Below, in pieces: positions 1 through 12,140 of a DNA stretch of 64,000 nt (the stretch's first letter is position 1; each line of letters begins with the position of its first letter). The position numbers were made by a program, and so were the translations under genes. Source of the DNA: Gentiana macrophylla (Eukaryota; Streptophyta; Magnoliopsida; Gentianales; Gentianaceae). The DNA lies in contig JAOBSW010000286.1 of the NCBI GenBank assembly GCA_026214975.1, positions 203,061-267,060 of the forward strand, given 5' to 3'. The notes under the pieces are model-generated. The model made no database searches, was not told the DNA's origin, and saw only the letters and a program-made list of their open reading frames with translations.

Positions 1-395
1 GATTCTCATAAATCTATGGGTTTTTTTTTTTATAGAAATGGCATGAGTAATCATTTCCTTGATGTAACTTAATTATCATATATGTTGATGTTAAAGTTGT
101 TTATCATATACATTGCAAATTTTTTCCCATTGTGATTGAATGTGTTATTTGAAAATACACAAGTTTTTTGAGTGTTAATGTGATTAAATTATTGTCCAAA
201 TGATTTTCAGATTACTGTTTGTTTCTGTTTTAATCCATAAAGGAATATTGGGAGTTGGTGTTGTTGTAAAGCTTGCCGAGTCCATGATTTTTGTCGAATC
301 CCAAACTGCTATTGTTAATCGTAATGGTAATGGTAATGATGTTACTGACACTGTGTTCATGATACTGTGTTAGTGTAAATGCTGCGATTAAATTC

Positions 396-680
396 GGCTT
401 TCAATAACTACGTCGAAAGGGTATCGTATGAGATCTCAAAATGAAGTGAAAAAAATATGAACTTTGGTGAAAGAATTTTGAAGATCGGTGTTCTAAATCT
501 AAAGTTATGGCCGTTTATAAGAAAAATGCTCTAATTAATGCAAATGTTTTTTTGGCTTTCAAAATTTATGTTGGAAGGATATCGTATGAGATCTTAAAAT
601 AAAGAGCAAAAAAAATGAATTTTGGTGTAAAAATTTTGATCATCGGATTTCTACGTCAAAAGTTAATGTTGTTAAAAGAA
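396..680. repeat. 158-bp tandem duplication, two diverged copies
   Basis: GGCTTTC followed by ATCGTATGAGATCT recurs at a constant offset of 158 bp (396/554 and 423/581). The copies then run parallel with substitutions to about 513 and 671. Direct sequence observation; function unknown. Confidence 0.75.
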
Positions 681-925
681 AAAGAAAAAAAAGAGCAGCA
701 ACATTAGTTTAATTACATCCTGTGTTGCGCGCATTCATTTTAGAATAAGGGTATTTGTGTCCGTCAGATATTTTCCGTCCTTTTTGCTACTAAAAAAAGA
801 AGTGTGTCATATTTATATATTTTGTATTAAAAAGTGGATTTTTGGCTCTTTCACCCTAAAATCTATTAAAGCCAACCGTGTAATTTCGCTTTTAAGTCAC
901 AGTGAATTTTTATTATTAGATGACC

Positions 926-979
926 CCTTTTTTATTATTATAATTATTATAATAATAATAATTATTATTATTATTAAGG
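926..979. repeat. ATT/AAT microsatellite
   Basis: Run of ATT and AAT trinucleotides in changing register. It creates a spurious poly-isoleucine reading frame. Confidence 0.85.
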
Positions 980-1341
980 ACTTTTTATAATAAATTAGGA
1001 AAAATAAACTTGGGCTTGGCCCAAATTAGCATTCTCCATACATTTGTGCGTAGTACGGAACAGATAAGTATAGAATGGAATATCAGGCATTATTATATTA
1101 GGTTTTGTTTGGAATAATCGGAGTGGTGTTGGGAACAAAATTGAGGACGGATGCTGCGCACATTCTTTGCCCAAGTTGCCATCGATTTCCTAGAATTTGA
1201 AGGTGATTCAATGTTAATCTTTTGTTTCATTTTATTTTAACGAGTAGCTAGATTTTCTTTCCGATTAATTGGTTATTGAATCATCGTTTTCATGTGGTTG
1301 TGAGACCTAAACTTTATTCTTCTCGTTTGGTTGTTAGTATT

Positions 1342-3382
1342 TGTAATATTCTGATTTTCGAAAAATGGCAGACGTGTCATTTTGTGAAAACGAAATATTA
1401 TTATTTCTTGTCTTTTATGGGAATTAAGTATTTAATAGAGTATGTATATATATACTTTCGAATTATATATATAATTAAGGGAAAATCTGATTATTTGTCA
1501 ATTAAAGGACAATTAAGGAAAAAGGGATTTATGGGAAATTGGTATTTAAGGAAAATTAACACAAAATAATCCCATAACCTAGACTAAATCAGAAAACTCA
1601 GTTTCACATCTCTTCTCTGCGCAACTTTGAGAGGAGAAAGGGGCTAGATGAGTTCTTCAATTAACTGAAGCAAAGCTTGACCATTTGCAGTTCAGAGTAG
1701 AGAATTGGAACCGTTGTGAGGAGCACATCGTTTGGATATCAGTGGGAAGGAAGTGCAGCAGTTTTCAGAGGCTTTTGAATTTGGTTGTGGCTACAATTAG
1801 GTAAGAAACTCTTCCTATGATCTCGGTTATGATTCGTAAAGTTTAGATTATGTTTTTGAGACGTGTAGATACTAGTAAAAGATGTGTTTTTCGTTGATCA
1901 AGGATCCTAGGTAATCTTGGGATGATTAGATATGTTTTCTATGTTTCTTGTGTTGAAAACGAGGTTAATTAGGTTAGAAAGCGATTCGTAAATCGAGTTG
2001 CGAAGATTTTAGCGTTTTGGGAAAAACCCAGGCGGACGGGCGTTCGCAACCCTAATAGCTCAGACGGGCGTTTGTATAAGGCAGACGGGCGTCTGAGGTG
2101 AGATTTTTGGTTCAAGATGTAGCTGTTTTTGGCAGACGGGCGTTTGGGGTTTAGTGGACGGGCGTCTGGCCTGTTTTACCTTGTTTTTACGGTTTTATCA
2201 TTCTAGTTTGGTTTCGGGTTTTGTAATCATATTATTATTGTTTTAAACCCTTATTTATGATATGATATCATTGGTTAACATAAGCAAGCCTGAATTGAGC
2301 TTCTGATTCGTTCAATTAAAACACCTAATGTACTTTTAAAGGGAGTTGAAGTTCAGATCCGTCGGAAGAGCATGATAGGCTTGTGCTTTGATGAATTAGC
2401 ATTCATCAATGTCTATGTAATTGCTAGGCCTTGTCTGTGTCTAGTGGTCTAGGGAGAGAGTAGTATTTGTGAGGGAAATTAATTGAAAACACTTAGGTGG
2501 TTAGTTAATCATTCTAATAAAACACGTACTTGACTAGTAAAAGATTAAACAACATGTCTCTCTTGGATAGGCACCAGTCTATATCGCGATGTGTGTGCTA
2601 CCTCTGAAGGTGGAAGAACTCCGTAGGTCAAAAAAACCCTAAGTACGGAAGGACTCCACTGAGGTGTGCGTACTATCGGGGCCTAGCCTCCGTGGATATT
2701 GGTGTGATCCACTAATATGTTGCCAAGAGTGTCCCAAAAGTGGATACGCGTAGTGCCTTTGAGTGCGGTTGTAGCATAGATAAGTTAAGTAGAAAAGTTT
2801 AGTCAATTCATGTTGATGGGCATGAGATGAACCCTAGACTGAGTCGGTCAAACATAAACAACTAAACCTTTAATTATCTTTTCTTTATAAATTTTATTTG
2901 TTACCATTGCTTCTCTTTCTTATTAAGTACGTTGTACTTACCACAAATGCATGTTTTCTTTGTGTTTGGGGGTGAGAAGATGAACAGGTCGATAATGTTT
3001 ATGAAGATGAGTTCGATGATGACGTTTGAAGACGCCTCATTAAAGACTTTACTTTTATTATTTTGTTATTCTTCCTTAGACAGTGTTAGACTTTTGGTCT
3101 TTCGAGACTTGTAGTACTGTTACGTTTCTTATGAGAATATCGTACATTTCTTTCGGATTATCATATTTTTCTTGAATGTAATAAGTTACATTTCAACCTT
3201 TAGATGTTGTTTCTATTCTTGGATGATTGGAAATTTTTATACCCGAGTCTTTTGCTTCCGTTTGCTTATTTTTGATACGACATAGTAGAGGCTTACGTAT
3301 AAAGTGCATTTATTTTTATTTTATACATGCCGAACGTTCCTTTTCCTGATTAGGACTCGGTGTCCGGGAACGGGGCGTTACA
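1342..3382 (+). repeat. 5' LTR of gypsy element 1
   Basis: Starts TGTAATATTC, ends GGGGCGTTACA, and is matched along its length by 8548-10620. A TATA-like AT stretch lies near 1442-1480. It carries the GACGGGCGT array at 2032-2168 and a block near 2400-2800 also recognisable in the LTRs at 37553-39786 and 42367-44351, which links the three elements. Confidence 0.95.
2032..2168 (+). repeat. Array of five GACGGGCGT dyad motifs in 5' LTR
   Basis: Five copies of a 13-14-bp motif, best form CAGACGGGCGTCTG, at irregular spacing. The motif is an imperfect palindrome (CAGACG, GG, CGTCTG). It resembles a dyad protein-binding site, but no function is shown. The same motif recurs in the 3' LTR and in the LTR of the element at 33261-39786. 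Confidence 0.8.
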
Positions 3383-3384
3383 GT

Positions 3385-3395
3385 TGGTATCAGAG
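3385..3395 (+). other. Primer binding site, initiator tRNA-Met type
   Basis: TGGTATCAGAG two bases downstream of the 5' LTR, complementary to the 3' end of plant initiator tRNA-Met. It primes minus-strand DNA synthesis in this class of element. Confidence 0.92.
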
Positions 3396-3480
3396 AGAAG
3401 CGTATTTTAGGCTTCCTTTCTTTTAAGATAAGTTTTCTCTAGACCTTTTAGTAACGTTCTGGTTTTCTTTGATCATCAGG

Positions 3481-4978
3481 ATGGTGTTCACGAGAACTAG
3501 TGCGGGTGCAGAGGCTTCGGGAGATCGTCAGGAAAGTCCGACACCGGTCATAGGAGGCGGTATTGTGAGGCAGATTCCACCACCTCAGCGGATTTTATCG
3601 CCACCACCTCGTACTGCGACACCCACCCCAAGGTCTCAGCAGGTTTTGTCACCGCGGCCTCATCCGGAGCAACCTCCATGATGGCATGTGGGGAGTTCGG
3701 TTCAGTTTTCAGTTTTCTTGGGTGAGCGATGTTCCAACAGGATTTGTACCGCCACCGGTAAGCTACCACCACCATCAGCAAACTGTTTATCCTCCACCAG
3801 TCAATGTTTACCCCCCACCAGTTAGCGTTTACCCTCCACCAGTGATCCACCCCTTACCATTAGTGTTTCACCAACAACCGCAGACTTTCTACCTACCTCC
3901 TGCAGGTCATACCCCTCGACCTACCGTACCACTTTCACCGTGGTTCGACCATCAGCACGGTTTTGGTTACCCACCCTTTGGTCTCCAGCAACCTCAGCCA
4001 ACTCCTCAGCAACATCAGAATTACCACTAAGGATACTACCCTTTTCAGCCAGAACCTCAAGCGAATCTAGCTTACCCTCAGCAACAGCAGTACCAGCAGC
4101 AAGTACCTTTCGGCTATCCTCCGGTTTACCCACCCGTGAGACCGGCATTTGAGTAAGTACCGGCTGTGGATTAGTATACAATATTGAGAAGGAATCGGGT
4201 TGAGAATTTCTATGGAAACGTTTAACATTCAAAGGCCGAGGAATGGATAAGGAGCTTCGACAAGGCATGCAGGAACATTCATGTGCCTGAGACCGAGATG
4301 GCACAGCTGGCAGTTAGTTTTCTTTTTGGCACATCAGAAGCTTGGATAGATGCTATACAGAGTAGCAATGGCAAGGTCACAGACTAGGAAGCTTTCAAAA
4401 CTATGTTTTTCAACGAGTACTTCCTGGAAACAGTGCAAGCGGATAAGGCAAGTCAGTTTTTGAAACTCAAGCAGGGCAATCATTTGACGGTAACTCAGTA
4501 TACCAATAGGTTTGACGAGTTGGGACGGTTCTATCCCGAGCTTATGAAAGTGGAAGAAAGGAAGATGGCCCTTTACAAGGAATGATTGGCTTATGAGATA
4601 CAGTCTGGCATGTTGGGATTTACAGCAAGAAACATGGCAGAATTACTGAACAAAGCCTTGGAGGCTGAGACCTTTAGGAAGAAGGCCACAGTTGTCATTG
4701 GAAACAAGCGGAACTTTGGGACTAGTCAGGGAAATTATCGGGGAGCGCCGCAGCAGAACGTCAAGAAGACAACACCTCCCACGGCAGCTAAGGACCCAAA
4801 CAGTGCACCCATGTGTCCTAAGTGCAACAGAAATCATTCGGGGGAGTGCAAGCAAAATACTAATGGTTGCTACGTTTGTGGAGAGCCAGGGCACTTTTCT
4901 AGAGCTTGTCCAAATAGAGGAAACAAGGGCAATTCAGGCCAGGGAAACGGTAGAAGCGGCCCAAGCCGGCCAGTCTGA
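3481..4978 (+). pseudogene. gag pseudogene of gypsy element 1
   Basis: Capsid/nucleocapsid polyprotein that would form the virus-like particle. The ATG at 3481 lies about 85 bp after the primer site, and the corresponding start in the element at 33261-39786 also opens with MV. A Pro/Gln-rich N-terminal part (3481-4160) is shifted between frames. The retrotransposon gag core is readable from about 4290, and a zinc knuckle CYVCGEPGHFSRAC (CX2CX4HX4C) lies at 4868-4909. Stops interrupt it at about 4028 (TAA), 4386 (TAG, at a Trp position) and 4583 (TGA). Identity as gag is secure; it is non-functional. Confidence 0.9.
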
Positions 4979-5124
4979 GTTTTTGCAGCTGATGCAAGAG
5001 ATGCGGAACCAGAAGATGATGTTATCTCAGGTACCTTGTTGTTATTTTATTTTATTCAGATATTTTTATAGCACGTTTATTCATGCTGTAACTTTATTTA
5101 AATGAATGAATATGCATCCTAGGT

Positions 5125-8100
5125 GTGATAATGTTAGATAATCTAGTGGTCAGAGCTCTGTTCGATACGGGAGCGTCTAACACTTTTGTGTCGACCAAGG
5201 TAGCTAAGAATTTGAGTTTACCATCGGAACCCTTGAGAAACACTTTGGAAATAACTACACCGTTAGGGAAGGTAACAAAGGTAACTAGGATGATACCTCA
5301 AGTGGAAGTTCGAGTTGGATCTTATCGATGCAAGAGTGAATTCACAGTTTTAGACTTTTCGGATTTTGATGTAATTCTTGGGATAGATTGGCTATCCGAG
5401 AATTTTGTTCATCTAGATTGCCGAGAGAAGAAAGTGACCTTTAAACTACCCGGTAAATCAGATAAGACGTATCAAGGGAATGTGTACAAGCCAAGTAATA
5501 AGCGAAATCCGATAATTTCAGCGGTCAAGGCAATTAGAGCTTGTCGAGAAGGTTGTGAAGGCTACTTGTTATGCGCAATGGATGTGGAACAAGTGAAGCC
5601 TAAGTTAGAAGAAACTCTCTGTAGTGAGGAGTACCGAGGTATGTCGGAAGAGTTACCGGAAACATGCCGGATAGGGAAATCGAGTTTGAGATCAAGTTGA
5701 TACCGGGAGCGGCACCAGTTGCTAAGGCACCCTATAGAATGGCACCGGCTGAGCTGAAGGAATTAAAATCTCAACTTAAGGATATGCTTGAGAGGAATAT
5801 AATTCAGCCCAGTACTTCGCCTTGGGGAGCCCCTGTTTTGTTCGTGAAGAAGAACGATGGTAGCATGAGGATGTGTATCGACTACAGGGCATTGAATAAC
5901 CTTACCATCAAGAATAAGTATCCCTTGCCGAGGATAGATGATCTGTTCAATCAGTTGCAAGGCAAGAAAGTGTTCTATAAGATTGACCTTAGGTCTGGCT
6001 ATCATTAGTTGAAGATCAAGGTGGCAGATATACCGAAGACGGATTTTAGTACGAGGTATGGACATTATGAGTTCTTGGTTATGCCTTTTGGTCTCACTAA
6101 TGCTCCATCCGCATTTATGGATTTGATGCAGCGAGTCTTCATGCCATACTTGGATAAGTTTGTGATTGTGTTCATAGACGACATCCTAGTGTACGCGAAG
6201 GATGAGAAGGAACATGAGGAACACTTAAGGATAGTGTTAGAAACTTTGAAGGAGAACCAGTTGTTTGCTAAGTTTTCGAAGTGTGATTTTTGGTTGAAAC
6301 AAGTCAGTTTCTTGGGACATGTTATTTCAGGAGATGGAATGCAAGTTGATCCAGGAAAGATTGAGGCAGTTGAGAATTGGCCCAAACCTACTAGAGTTTC
6401 AGAAGTAAGGAGCTTTCTTGGTTTGGCTGGCTACTATAGGAAGTTTGTGCAAGACTTTTGAAAGATAGCTACTCCACTAACCTAGCTTAAATAGAAGAAT
6501 GTGAAGTTCGAATGGACCAGCGAGTGTGATGTAGCTTTTCATACCTTGAAGGATAGGTTGACTACGGCCCAAGTGTTGGCAGTTCCGGAGATTTTTTATA
6601 ACTACGATGTCTACACAGATGCTTCGGGACAGGGTTTAGGTTGTGTGTTGATGCAAGGGGGGAAAGTGATTGCTTATGCATCTAGGCAGTTGAAGGTGCA
6701 TGAGAAGAACTACCTGACACATGACTTAGAATTGGCAGCAGCAGTGTTTGCATTAAAGAATTGGAGGCACTACTTGTATGGAGTTCAGGCAAGGATCTTC
6801 ACCGACCACAAGAGTTTAAAGAATTTCTTCACACAAGAGAATCTGAACATGAGACAACGGAGATGGCTAGAGTTCGTGAAGGACTATGATTTGGATATCC
6901 AGTACCATCAGGCAAAGCCAATGTAGTGGCAGATGCTTTAAGCAGGAAACCGGTGTTTGTAGTTTCAAGCATCGGAGATGTGGCAGAAAGGTTAGGTGGG
7001 CTGGAAATCAGCAGGTTTGATCAGATTGAGGATCAATAGTTTGTGGCGCTGTTGCTAGCAAGATCTGAGTTGATGGATGATATTCGGGAAAAGCAAGATG
7101 AAGACCCTGCTTTGGTTGATTTGAAGCGAGTTGTTAGAGAGAAACCTACAGTGGGTTATGTCTTGGATAAGAATGGAAACCTTTGGTACCAGGATCGTTT
7201 GTGTGTGCCTAATGTTGGAGACTTAAGACAGAGGGTTATGGAAGAGTCACATATGTTTTCTTTTGCAGTTCATCCAGGTGCTACCAAGATGTATCGGGAC
7301 TTGAACGAGAAGTTTTGGTGGCCCTCGATGAAATTGGAAATAGCCAAGTTCGTAGCAGAGTGTGACATTTGTCAGAAGGTGAAGGCGGAGCATATAAGAC
7401 CAGGAGGAATGCTTAAGCCATTGAATATCCCTGAATGGAAGTGAGATAAGATTAGAATGGATTTCATCACCGGTTTACCAAGGACAAGAGGTGGGCATGA
7501 CGCGATTTGGGTAATTGTGGATAGACTGACTAAGTCCTCCCATTTCTTACCGTATAAGGTTGATATGCCTTTGAAGAAGATGACGACACTATACATGTAT
7601 AATATAGTGAAGTTACATGGAGTTCCTATCTCTATAGTCTCGGATCGAGATAGTCGATTTGTCAGTCGGTTTTGGAAGAGTTTACAAGAAGCCTTTGGAA
7701 CCAAATTGGATTTGAGTACGGCCTTTCATCCTCAAACAGATGGACAATCTGAGAGGACCATCCAAACACTTGAGGACATGCTAAGAGCTTGTGTTTTGGA
7801 AGTAGGTGGATCATGGGATGATTACCTACCGGTAGCAGAGTTTGCCTACAATAATAGTTATCATGCAAGTATAGGCATGCCACCGTTTGAAGCGTTGTAT
7901 GGAAGAAGATGTAGAACGCCGCTGTTTTGGGATGAAGTCGGGGAAAGACAGATTACAGGGTCGGAAATGGTTGAACAAGCTAAGGAAATGGTTCAGTTGG
8001 TAAAAAAGAATCTGAAGGCAGCACAGGACAGGCAGAAAATTTGGGCAGACATTAGAAGAAGACCTCTTGAGTTTGAAGTCGGTGATAGAGTGTATCTACG

Positions 8101-8512
8101 AGCTTCACCGATGAAGGGAGTGAAACGCTTTGGACAAAAAGGAAAGCTAAGTCCAATGTATGTTGGACCATTTGAAATTCTGGAAATGATTGGACCGTTG
8201 GCTTACAAGCTTAAGTTACCGGAATCGATGTCAAGGGTCCATAGTGTGTTTCACGTTTCAATGTTGAAGATGTGTCTGACGAGGAATGATGTTGAAACTA
8301 CAATTGATCTGGAGATTCTACAAGACAATCTTGCTTATGATGAGAGACCGATCAAGATTTTGGACAGCAAAGAAAAGATGATTAAGAGACGAATGATTCC
8401 GTTGGTTTTGGTTCAGTGGAGTAGTCATTCACCCGAGGAGGCAACTTGGGAAGTTGAAGATGATATGATCAGTGAATTTCAAGAGTTCGTGGATTTACCA
8501 TGTATGTTCTAG
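5125..8512 (+). pseudogene. pol pseudogene of gypsy element 1 (PR-RT-RH-INT-chromodomain)
   Basis: Aspartic protease with DTGAS at about 5164-5178. Reverse transcriptase from 5664 in a different frame, with FIDDI (the YXDD-box equivalent) near 6170. RNase H with [10 protein letters not shown] near 6612 and TDHKSL near 6801. Integrase has an H2C2 zinc site (7246-7375) and a DDE core: D in MDFITGLP, D in VSDRDSRF, E in GQSERTIQ. The C-terminal stretch around 8395-8500 (LVQWSSHSPEEATWE) resembles the integrase chromodomain of chromoviruses. Breaks: frameshift near 5640; TAG at 6006 (Gln of the conserved GYHQLKIK), stops at 6459, 6484 and 6493, a one-base deletion near 6907, TAG at 7037, TGA at 7442. 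The integrase from 7457 to 8512 is the longest intact frame (351 residues). Confidence 0.93.
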
Positions 8513-8530
8513 TTTTGAGGACGAAACTCC

Positions 8531-8547
8531 TTTTAAGGGGGGAGGAA
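8531..8547 (+). other. Polypurine tract of gypsy element 1
   Basis: Purine-rich run AAGGGGGGAGGAA ending immediately before the 3' LTR, the usual plus-strand primer position. Confidence 0.85.
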
Positions 8548-10620
8548 TGTAATATTCTGATTTTTGAGAAAGGGCAAACGTGTCATTTTGCGAAAACGAA
8601 ATATTATTATTTCTTGTGTTTATGGGAATTAAGTATTTAATAGAGTATGTATATATATATTTTCAAATTATATATATAATTAAGGGAAAATCTGATTATT
8701 TGTCAATTAAAGGACAATTAAGGAAAAAGGGATTTATGGGAAATTGGTATTTAACAAAAAATAACACACAATAATCCCGTAACCTAGACTAAATCAGAAA
8801 ACTCAGTTTCACACCTTTTCTCTGTGCAACTTTTAGAGGAGAAAGGGGCTAGAGGAGTTCTTCAATTAACTGAAGCAAAGCTTGACCGTTTGCATATCAG
8901 AGTAGAGAATTGGAACCGTTGTGAGGAGCACATCGTTTGGATATCAGTGGGAAGGAAGTGCAGCAGTTTTCAGAGGCTTTTGAATTTGGTTGTGGCTGCA
9001 ATTAGGTAAGAAACTCTTCCTATGATCTCGGTTATGATTCGTAAAGTTTAGATTATGCTTTTGAGACGTGTAGATGCTAGTAAAAGATGTGTTTTTCGTT
9101 GATCAAGGATCCTAGGTAATCTTGGGATGATTAGATATGTTTTCTATGTTTTATTGTGTTGAAAACGAGGTTAATTAGGTTAGAAACGATTCAAAAATCG
9201 AGTTGCGAAGATTTTAGCGTTTTGGGAAAAACCCAGGTGGACGGGCGCCTGCAATAAGCAGACGGGCATTCGCAACCCTAGACGGGCGTTTGTATAAGGA
9301 AGACGGGCGTCTGAGGTGAGATTTTTGGTTCAGGATGTAGCTGTTTTTGGCAGATGGGCGTTTGGGGTTCAGTGGACGGGCGTCTGATTTCGGACGGGCG
9401 TCCATAGGGTTTCAAACGAGCGTCTGGCCTGTATTACCTTGTTTTTACGGTTTTATCATTCTAGTTTGGTTTCGGGTTTTGTAATCATATTATTATTGAT
9501 ATGATATCATTGGTTAACATAAGCAAGCTTGAATTGAGATTCTGATTCATTCAGTTAAAACACCGAATGTACTCTTAAAGGGAGTTGAATTTCGGATCCA
9601 TCAGAAGAGCATGATAGGCTTGTGCTTTGATGAATTAGCATTCATCAATGTTTGTGTAATTGCTAGGCCTTGTCTGTGTCTAGTGGTCTAGGGAGAGAGT
9701 AGTATTTGTGATGGAGATTAATTGAAAACACTTAGGTGGTTAGTTAATCATTCTAATAAAACACTTACTTGACTAGTAAAAGATTAAACAACATGTCTCT
9801 CTTGGATAGGCACCTGTCTATATCGCGATGTGTGTGCTACCTTTGAAGGTGGAAGAACTCTATAGGTAAAAAAAACCTTATGTATGGAAGGACTCCACTG
9901 AGGTGTGCGTACTATCGGGGCCTAGCCTCTGTGGATATTGGTGTGATCCACTAATATGTTGCCAAGAGTGTCCCAAAAGTGGATACGCGTAGTGCCTTTG
10001 AGTGCGGTTGTAGCATAGATAAGTTAAGTAGAAACGTTTAGTCAATTCATGTTGATGGACATTAGATGAACCCTAGACTGAGTCGGTCAAACATAAACAA
10101 CTAAACCTTTAATTATATTTTCTTTATAAATTGTAATTGTTTCCATAGTTTCTCTTTCTTATTAAGTACGTTGTACTTACCTCAAATGCATGTTTTCTAT
10201 GTGTTTGGGGGTGAGAAGACGAACAGGTCGATAATGTTTACGAAGAGAAGTTCGATGATGACGTTTGAAGACGCCTCATTAAAGACTTTACTTTTATTAT
10301 TTTGTTATTCTTCCTTAGACAGTGTTAGACTTTTGGTCTTTCGAGACTTGTAGTACTGTTACGTTTCTTTTGAGAATATCGTACATTTCTTTCGGATCAT
10401 CGTATTTTTCTTGAATGTAATAAGTTACATTTCCACCTTTAGATATTGTTTCTATTCTTGGATGATTGGAAATTTTTATACCCGAGTCTTTTGCTTCCGT
10501 TTGCTTATTTTTGAAATGACATAGTAGAGGCTTACGTATAAAGTGAATTTATTTTTATTTTATACGTACCGAACGTTCCTTTCCAGATAAGGACTCGGTG
10601 TCCGGGAACGGGGCGTTATA
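8548..10620 (+). repeat. 3' LTR of gypsy element 1
   Basis: Matches 1342-3382 with scattered substitutions and indels (roughly 95% by eye outside the array). It ends TA instead of CA and is followed by the GTATT duplication. Its dyad array has eight copies against five in the 5' LTR. Confidence 0.95.
9238..9426 (+). repeat. Array of eight GACGGGCGT dyad motifs in 3' LTR
   Basis: Eight copies, some decayed by C/T or G/A changes (for example CAGATGGGCG and AAACGAGCG). Three more copies than in the 5' LTR of the same element. A chance minus-strand frame through this array encodes repeated ARP/KRPS and is not a gene. Confidence 0.8.
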
Positions 10621-10625
10621 GTATT

Positions 10626-11242
10626 TGTCTATTTTTATATTTTACGGATATATGATTTGAACTATACGTTTAATTGTTTGCGCACAGTTATTTTGATCTA
10701 GTACCAAAATCCATCTTAGGCGATTGCCATAAAAGATTCGATCTTCAGTGGTAAACAACACCTTGTCTGCCGAATCGTAGCCCGTATGATTTCCTGTTGT
10801 TAAGATAGATAATACTATGGTTAAAGTAAACCCGTTTTGGTTAATACCTAGCAATTGAGTATCTCTAATCTTTAATGTCACCAAACTCCGGACGGTCGTT
10901 GCGGGGAGTGTCATAATTAGGGTGTAATTAGTGGCGATTGTCCTACTTAACGAATTTAGAAGAGAATGGTTGATTCACGGTTGTGGCCAACTATAACTAA
11001 TTTATTAAAAATTTAACCAGTCATCCTTGAATTGATAATCATTCGTATGAATTGAGGACGAAATAATTAGTTAGCTGGAGTCCTATGACATCCCGAGTTT
11101 TAAGACACAGGTTAAAATTCATTCGATAAGTGGTGTTATTATTTAATAACACCTATATACGTTTATATATGTATTATATTAATATGTATATATATAGTTA
11201 TGTGTTTATATATGAATATATGTTGATACATATATTTAAATG

Positions 11243-11286
<44 letters not shown>

Positions 11287-11392
11287 TAGTAAAATGCACG
11301 TGCCTCGCACGTGTTCAGCTAATTTATTATATTTAGAATGTTTTTAATATTATATCTATATTCTTGACTATACGTTTAATCTACAAAATAAA
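10626..11392. other. AT-rich right flank with a possible gypsy 3' end
   Basis: Original continuation of the left flank. A 90-codon minus-strand frame (10642-10914) is not recognised. At about 11050-11105 the sequence GAGGACGAAA followed by TGACATCCCGAG resembles the pol end and LTR start of a gypsy element, so a truncated 3' LTR may begin near 11087; this is weak. A TA microsatellite follows. Confidence 0.45.
11244..11285. repeat. TA dinucleotide microsatellite
   Basis: About twenty uninterrupted AT repeats. Confidence 0.9.
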
Positions 11393-11394
11393 TA

Positions 11395-11668
11395 CTCCCT
11401 CCGTCCCATTTTATTTGTCCATGTTTCCTTTTTGGTTTGTCCCAAAATAAGTGTCCACTTTGTGCATTAATTGCTAAATTTCTTCAAATACCCTTTTCTC
11501 TTTACAATATTTACAATAAAAAATGTGTAGCATTAAATGCTCCAACAACAACTTAAAGGGCATAAGTGTAAAACTATTAGATCATTTAATATGATTCAAA
11601 GCATTAACTACAATTTTCTTAATCTGTGTGAAAAGTCAAACAGGACAAATAAAATGGGACGGAGGGAG
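11395..11668. mobile_element. Stowaway MITE (Tc1/mariner-derived), 274 bp
   Basis: Perfect 26-bp terminal inverted repeats beginning CTCCCTCCGTCCCATTTTAT, flanked by TA duplications at 11393-11394 and 11669-11670. These are diagnostic for plant Stowaway elements, which are moved in trans by mariner transposases. No coding capacity. Confidence 0.96.
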
Positions 11669-12140
11669 TATATGTTATCCCGGTCAAAAAAATAAATAAA
11701 TACATGTTAAATAATGACAATTGTTGTACAATGATTTTATGCTTGGATTAAACTCGTCATATTACGTTTTCATTCTTTAAATATGAAAAGTTTTTTTAAT
11801 TATAAAGTCATGCATTTTATTGCAAACGTAGATTTGTCTCAACTATTTAGTATATATATACATACATTCTAAGTTCGTTCTAGCCGAAAAAGATCGTAAA
11901 ATATTATGCGTCCAAAAAATTGTATAATGTTTTAAGAGTTTATATTTATATATTAACATTCTATTACAAGTGCAAATATTCTTTGTGAAATAATTTACTG
12001 TTAGCCAAGTTTAATGAAAAACAAAGAATCATTTATTGTACATTTGTACCCTTAGAAAAGAATCATTAATTGTGTCACATATGTACTAATAAGTTATATT
12101 TATTCATAGATAAAACCAATTGTAAAAGCAAAATACTGTA

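Larger units (their letters stand above)
1..1336. other. AT-rich left flank, no gene recognised
   Basis: No recognisable gene. One open frame (188-372, plus, about 60 codons) follows a pyrimidine-rich AG that could be a splice acceptor, but the peptide matches nothing I know and it may be chance. The rest holds a tandem duplication and AT microsatellite listed separately. The last 5 bases before 1342 (GTATT, 1337-1341) are the target-site duplication of the gypsy element that follows, so this flank was originally continuous with 10626 onward. Confidence 0.6.
1342..10620 (+). mobile_element. Ty3/gypsy chromovirus (Tekay/Del-like), full length, degenerate
   Basis: A 9.3-kb LTR retrotransposon. 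It has two LTRs of about 2.04 and 2.07 kb, beginning TGTAATATTC and ending CGTTACA (5' copy) or CGTTATA (3' copy). A tRNA-Met primer site, gag, protease, reverse transcriptase, RNase H, integrase with a chromodomain-like tail and a polypurine tract follow in gypsy order. A perfect 5-bp target duplication GTATT lies at 1337-1341 and 10621-10625, so the insertion is complete. Every gene carries stops or frameshifts, so it cannot make its own proteins. Order, long LTRs and chromodomain fit the plant Tekay/Del lineage; the lineage name is inferred from these traits. Confidence 0.95.

Noticed and set aside
9214..9405. Minus-strand frame with repeated Arg-Pro motifs
   Set aside because: It is the translation of the GACGGGCGT array; no other sign of coding.
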